From assembly GCA_030837625.1 (NCBI GenBank), contig JAUPKF010000011.1, positions 1 through 34,104 of the forward strand: DNA of 34,104 bases. Reading direction: 5' to 3'. The stretch comes from Patescibacteria group bacterium (GTDB taxonomy: Bacteria; Patescibacteriota; Minisyncoccia; Moranbacterales; UBA2206). Under the pieces are notes generated by a model. The model had not been told where the DNA came from. It saw only the letters and a list, made by a program, of their open reading frames with translations, and ran no database searches. Within the stretch, counting starts at the first letter, position 1; each line of letters opens with the position of its first letter. The position numbers were made by a program, and so were the translations under genes. Below are positions 31,477-34,104 of the stretch, piece after piece.

Positions 31477-31559
31477 AACGGGATAAGCTTTCATTTTTTA
31501 GCTCGAGCAATATTTCAAAATCTCCAGTAGGTTTCCCAACCCAAGCTTTTACATTTTTA

Positions 31560-32087
31560 TTAATTTTCAAATCTAAACATAATTGGCGTGCATGTTCCCC
31601 TTGTAATTATGCCGGCTTCACAATTCACCGTATCACCAACGTCTATTTTTGTGTTTGAATCTGAAAGAAAATCATCTGCTATATTTTCTTGCTGCTCCTT
31701 AAGAATTTCTGAAAACTTATACTTTTGCAAAGGATTTCTTGGATTAAACATAAATTTTACAATTCTATCAGATGAAATGGAATTTATTTTACAAGTTCCT
31801 GGTACTTTATCATAATCACACTGCCCTCCAGTTTTCAGCTGATCTTCCTGGCATTCCGCGAACTCGCAGTTCGGTCCCGTGCGGGAAACGGCTAGGCCGT
31901 TGGGACAAATTTTGGCATCTTGGGCGCAAACAACCCCTCCACCCGGAAGCTTGTTTCGCCTGCTAGAATAATCCGCCGTGTCTTGCTCCTGCATTTTTTC
32001 GTACTTATAAACAAAGGCGCCGGCGGTAATCGCGATAAGCACAAGCACGATCGCGCCCAAAACAGTGGGGATTTTTTTGTTGTCCAT
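31560..32087 (-). CDS. Membrane-anchored cysteine-rich small domain protein
   Basis: 175 residues. One N-terminal helix (about 7-27, TVLGAIVLVLIAITAGAFVY) acts as anchor or signal. Residues about 53-82 hold a cysteine motif (VCAQDAKICPNGLAVSRTGP then NCEFAECQ) of a kind often found repeated in CPR surface proteins. A C-terminal region follows (CDYDKVPGTCKI ... CEAGIITRGTCTPIMF) with further cysteines, likely disulfide-bonded outside the cell. It is flanked by an inverted-repeat element upstream and a terminator downstream. Function unknown. Confidence 0.8.
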   Translation of the reverse strand: MDNKKIPTVLGAIVLVLIAITAGAFVYKYEKMQEQDTADYSSRRNKLPGGGVVCAQDAKICPNGLAVSRTGPNCEFAECQEDQLKTGGQCDYDKVPGTCKINSISSDRIVKFMFNPRNPLQKYKFSEILKEQQENIADDFLSDSNTKIDVGDTVNCEAGIITRGTCTPIMFRFEN

Positions 32088-32114
32088 TTTTTTGTTTTTT
32101 TATTTTTTAAGCTC

Positions 32115-32263
32115 TTATATTCAGGGACTTGCGCGTTTGACGAAAAAGTACGCACAATCATCTTCCTGATACAATAGGAACGAAAGAAGCTCTGCGAGAA
32201 ACCGGCTTAGCAAAATACTGTAGTAATCAGTACTTTTGAGGCAAACGCGTAAGTCCTTATATT
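32115..32263. mobile_element. Candidate MITE with 27-nt terminal inverted repeats
   Basis: Two 27-nt arms (32125-32151 and 32230-32256) are inverted repeats matching at 23 of 27 positions; 78 nt lie between. The direct repeat TTATATT flanks it at 32115-32121 and 32257-32263 (3 nt extra on the left), a possible target duplication. No open frame inside. It fills the gap between two membrane-protein genes, and could instead be a structured leader RNA of the 175-residue gene. Confidence 0.6.
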
Positions 32264-32277
32264 ATACAACATTTCTC

Positions 32278-33009
32278 TCAATCGGTAAATTGAAAAGTTT
32301 CCAAAATTTTATTCACGCTTTCCGCCGATTCCGTTTCCATTTTCACTCGGATGATTTTATCCTTGTTAGCATTGGCCGCGAAACAGCCGCTTTCCTGGCA
32401 AACAGCGTCACCCGAACCGGGAGCGGCATATTTGGTTTCATACGTTCCGATCTTGATTTCTCCGCTTCCTAAAGTACAATTTTTTCTTTCCTTTTCGGAA
32501 AAATTAGCCGCATACCAAGTTTCCAATTCCTGCTTGCTTTCGTTTTCATAAACGCGAAGCCGCCAAGTTTTGCCGTTTTGTGTTACCGCTAGATACGACC
32601 CTGCTTCTTTTACCGCGGCGTCTGCCGGATATTTGAACTCAAATCCGCCTTCTTCGCTTTTATGCGTTTTCCAATCTTCTTTTTCGTCTTTGCCGGCAGA
32701 TTCGCTTTCATTTTTATTTTCCGTTTCCAAAGAAGACTCCACGACAGGATTACTGGCGGGAGTAGGAGCAGGGTTATTGTTTGGGGCGGTTTTAGGATAA
32801 CTCGGGGTTTTTGGCGCTTGTTTCTGATTCACCGCCGCACCCAAACTTTTTTCCAAGTTTCCCGTTTCTTCCGATTGGCTTTCGCTCAAACTTTTCAAAA
32901 CGTCTTTGCCGCTGCTGTCCTTGATTATTTCCCGCCAAAACCAATAGCCAAAAACAGGAATCAGCAAAATAGACAGCAAAACAAAAACAGCCGGTCTGTA
33001 TTTGATCAT
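32278..33009 (-). CDS. Membrane-anchored protein with PsbP-like C-terminal domain
   Basis: About 243 residues from the ATG at 33009 (an in-frame TTG at 33021 would add four). The N-terminus has one membrane helix (about 6-26, AVFVLLSILLIPVFGYWFW). A Ser/Pro/Asn/Glu-rich linker runs to about residue 110. The C-terminal domain (about 112-243) starts WKTHKSEEGGFEFKYPADAA and continues with WRLRVYENESKQELETWY, like PsbP-type domains found in many bacterial lipoproteins and CPR proteins. Two cysteines (CQESGC) may pair. Its stop is 14 bp before the inverted-repeat element. Ligand unknown. Confidence 0.8.
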   Translation of the reverse strand: MIKYRPAVFVLLSILLIPVFGYWFWREIIKDSSGKDVLKSLSESQSEETGNLEKSLGAAVNQKQAPKTPSYPKTAPNNNPAPTPASNPVVESSLETENKNESESAGKDEKEDWKTHKSEEGGFEFKYPADAAVKEAGSYLAVTQNGKTWRLRVYENESKQELETWYAANFSEKERKNCTLGSGEIKIGTYETKYAAPGSGDAVCQESGCFAANANKDKIIRVKMETESAESVNKILETFQFTD

Positions 33010-33028
33010 AATTTTATTCAAAAATATC

Positions 33029-33397
33029 TTAAAACCGCGCGCTCTCCGAGAGTACCGTTTTTTTCTTAATTGACCGCGCGCCTCTTTCCTGCAAGTCTTT
33101 CATTTTGTCAAAGTCTTTGACGATCTGGCGTTGCAAACACTCCGCCGCCATATCCACCGACCCCTCGATCGACTCGGAAATTTCTTCGGCGCGGTAGAGC
33201 TCGTAAGGCGTTTTTATCATCACTTCCACTCGAAACTTTCCCTTTTTATCCATTTGTATCTCCACTTCGTATTCCAGCGATTTTTTCAAGAACTTCTCCA
33301 TCTTCTGGATCCTTTTCACGATATAATCTTTGGTCCGATCGTCAATCTCCAGCCCGTTATAATGCATCCTGAGATTAAGCGTGTTGTTTTGAGCCAT
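33029..33397 (-). CDS. hpf: Ribosome hibernation-promoting factor (HPF/YfiA family)
   Basis: 122 residues; binds the decoding centre of idle 30S subunits and protects or dimerises ribosomes in slow growth. The family pattern is clear: MHYNGLEIDDRTKDYIVKRI, a central KGKFRVEVMIKTPYELYRAEE and SVDMAAECLQRQIVKDFDKM. It is of the short type, lacking the C-terminal dimerisation domain of long HPF, so it would be expected to act like YfiA or short HPF. It starts 17 bp after the murB stop codon. No Shine-Dalgarno sequence. Confidence 0.9.
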   Translation of the reverse strand: MAQNNTLNLRMHYNGLEIDDRTKDYIVKRIQKMEKFLKKSLEYEVEIQMDKKGKFRVEVMIKTPYELYRAEEISESIEGSVDMAAECLQRQIVKDFDKMKDLQERGARSIKKKTVLSESARF

Positions 33398-33414
33398 ATT
33401 TATTTCTTAAAAGT

Positions 33415-34104
33415 TTAGAAACCCACGTATTGCACTTCTTCTTTCAACTCCACCCCCAACTCGTCTCTTACTTTGGTTTTTATATAACTCGCCAGCATCA
33501 CCACGTCTTGCGCTTTGGCACCGCCCAAATTTACTACAAAATTGCAATGCTTTTCGCTCACCGCCGCCCCGCCGATTTTCTTCCCGCGCAGTCCCGCCTC
33601 GTCAATCAGCCAACCGGCCGGAATTTTCCCGTCACGACTGCTGCAACCGGCGTCTTTTTCAAATTTTTTTATAAGCTCCGGATTTTTGACTGTCGGATTT
33701 TGAAAAAAACTTCCCGCGCTCCGGTCTTGCGGCACTTTCTCCGAGCGCTTTTTTATTATTTCTCTAATTTTATTTTCAATTTCCGCCTTCTCCCTTTTCT
33801 CCAATTTTATCACAACCGACAAAATTATTGAATTCGGATTTTGCTTAAAAATAGAATCGCGGTAGAAGAATTCACATTGCGGTAAATCGTAATTGGTAAT
33901 TTTTAATTCGGAGCTGGCTTTAGCTTTTGAATTTTGAATTTTGAATTTATTTGGAATTTGGAATTTGGAATTTGGAATTTTATTAGGTGAATTAGATGAA
34001 TTAGGTGAATTAGAAATTTCCAAAACCCTCACACTCTCCACGCAATCCCCCATCGAACTCCCATACGCTCCCGCATTCCCCCTCACCGCCCCCCCGACCG
34101 TCCC
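33415..34104 (-). CDS. murB: UDP-N-acetylenolpyruvoylglucosamine reductase MurB, 5' end cut by window edge
   Basis: Flavoenzyme that reduces UDP-GlcNAc-enolpyruvate to UDP-MurNAc in peptidoglycan synthesis. The frame is open to the right edge: GTVGGAVRGNAGAYG (FAD-binding loop) begins at 34104, so the first part (about 100 residues) is missing. Further motifs are CEFFYRDSIFK, DRSAGSFFQNP (active-site serine segment), AGWLIDEAGLRGKKIGG, SEKHCNFVVNLGGA and the C-terminal LKEEVQYVG with the catalytic glutamate. Between GAYG and YRDS there are 65 residues where related MurB enzymes such as that of Bacillus have about 30; the extra part is encoded by AT-rich repeats. The internal GTG at 34086 is not the start. 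Confidence 0.94.
   Translation of the reverse strand, partial: GTVGGAVRGNAGAYGSSMGDCVESVRVLEISNSPNSSNSPNKIPNSKFQIPNKFKIQNSKAKASSELKITNYDLPQCEFFYRDSIFKQNPNSIILSVVIKLEKREKAEIENKIREIIKKRSEKVPQDRSAGSFFQNPTVKNPELIKKFEKDAGCSSRDGKIPAGWLIDEAGLRGKKIGGAAVSEKHCNFVVNLGGAKAQDVVMLASYIKTKVRDELGVELKEEVQYVGF
33921..34020. repeat. AT-rich repeat tract translated inside murB
   Basis: About 100 nt composed of three known pieces: TTTTGAATT triplication, tandem TTTGGAA units, and an AATTAGGTG block ending in AATTTCC. The last block (33980-34018) is the inverted counterpart of the intergenic repeats at 6965 and 17079, and 33940-33961 matches the insertion in rnpB. It stays in frame with MurB. Confidence 0.83.

Noticed and set aside
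33415-34086. GTG at 34086 as the murB start
   Set aside because: The conserved GTVGG of the FAD-binding loop continues in frame upstream to base 34104, so the true start is outside the window.

Overview
The window looks like a chromosomal piece of a Patescibacteria/CPR bacterium, probably of the Parcubacteria type. This is inferred from gene content: a DUF4012 protein, many GT4 glycosyltransferases, small orphan membrane proteins, mostly absent Shine-Dalgarno sequences, and many dispersed palindromic repeats. No rRNA marker is present to settle it. Almost every gene is on the minus strand. The exception is a secreted PL7 alginate-lyase-like gene with its own consensus promoter.

Layout, left to right. 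(1) 1-1404: 5' part of murJ, running off the left edge. (2) 1516-9774: an envelope/exopolysaccharide block with a DUF4012 protein, three GT4 glycosyltransferases, a Wzz-like protein and a polyprenyl-phosphate sugar transferase. (3) 9878-10390: RNase P RNA carrying a repeat insertion. (4) 10510-11304: an operon of three small unknown genes with strong ribosome binding sites. (5) 11529-16097: valS, a single-chain phenylalanyl-tRNA synthetase, a separate EMAP-type tRNA-binding protein and a small conserved-looking protein. (6) 16183-19025: secF and secD, the latter with an embedded parvulin-like region. (7) 19279-24139: PL7 lyase, a giant GT2-LysM-AlgG fusion and a UDP-glucose/GDP-mannose-type dehydrogenase. 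(8) 24269-28337: small orphan genes and two secreted repeat proteins. (9) 28699-34104: secA, two membrane-anchored proteins, a ribosome hibernation factor and the 3' part of murB, running off the right edge.

The two most notable themes are these. First, a compact candidate alginate system. One polypeptide joins an Alg8-like mannuronan synthase, a LysM domain and an AlgG-like C5-epimerase with a DPHD motif. It lies next to a sugar-nucleotide dehydrogenase (AlgD-like role) and opposite a QIH-type PL7 lyase. Second, several families of palindromic or AT-rich repeats lie between genes and also inside essential genes. They appear in frame in valS, the EMAP protein, secA and murB, and inside rnpB. 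This resembles Rickettsia palindromic elements. In addition, the PheRS gene has the mitochondrial-like layout (alpha catalytic core plus FDX-ACB), with a PheT-B1-like domain encoded separately just upstream.
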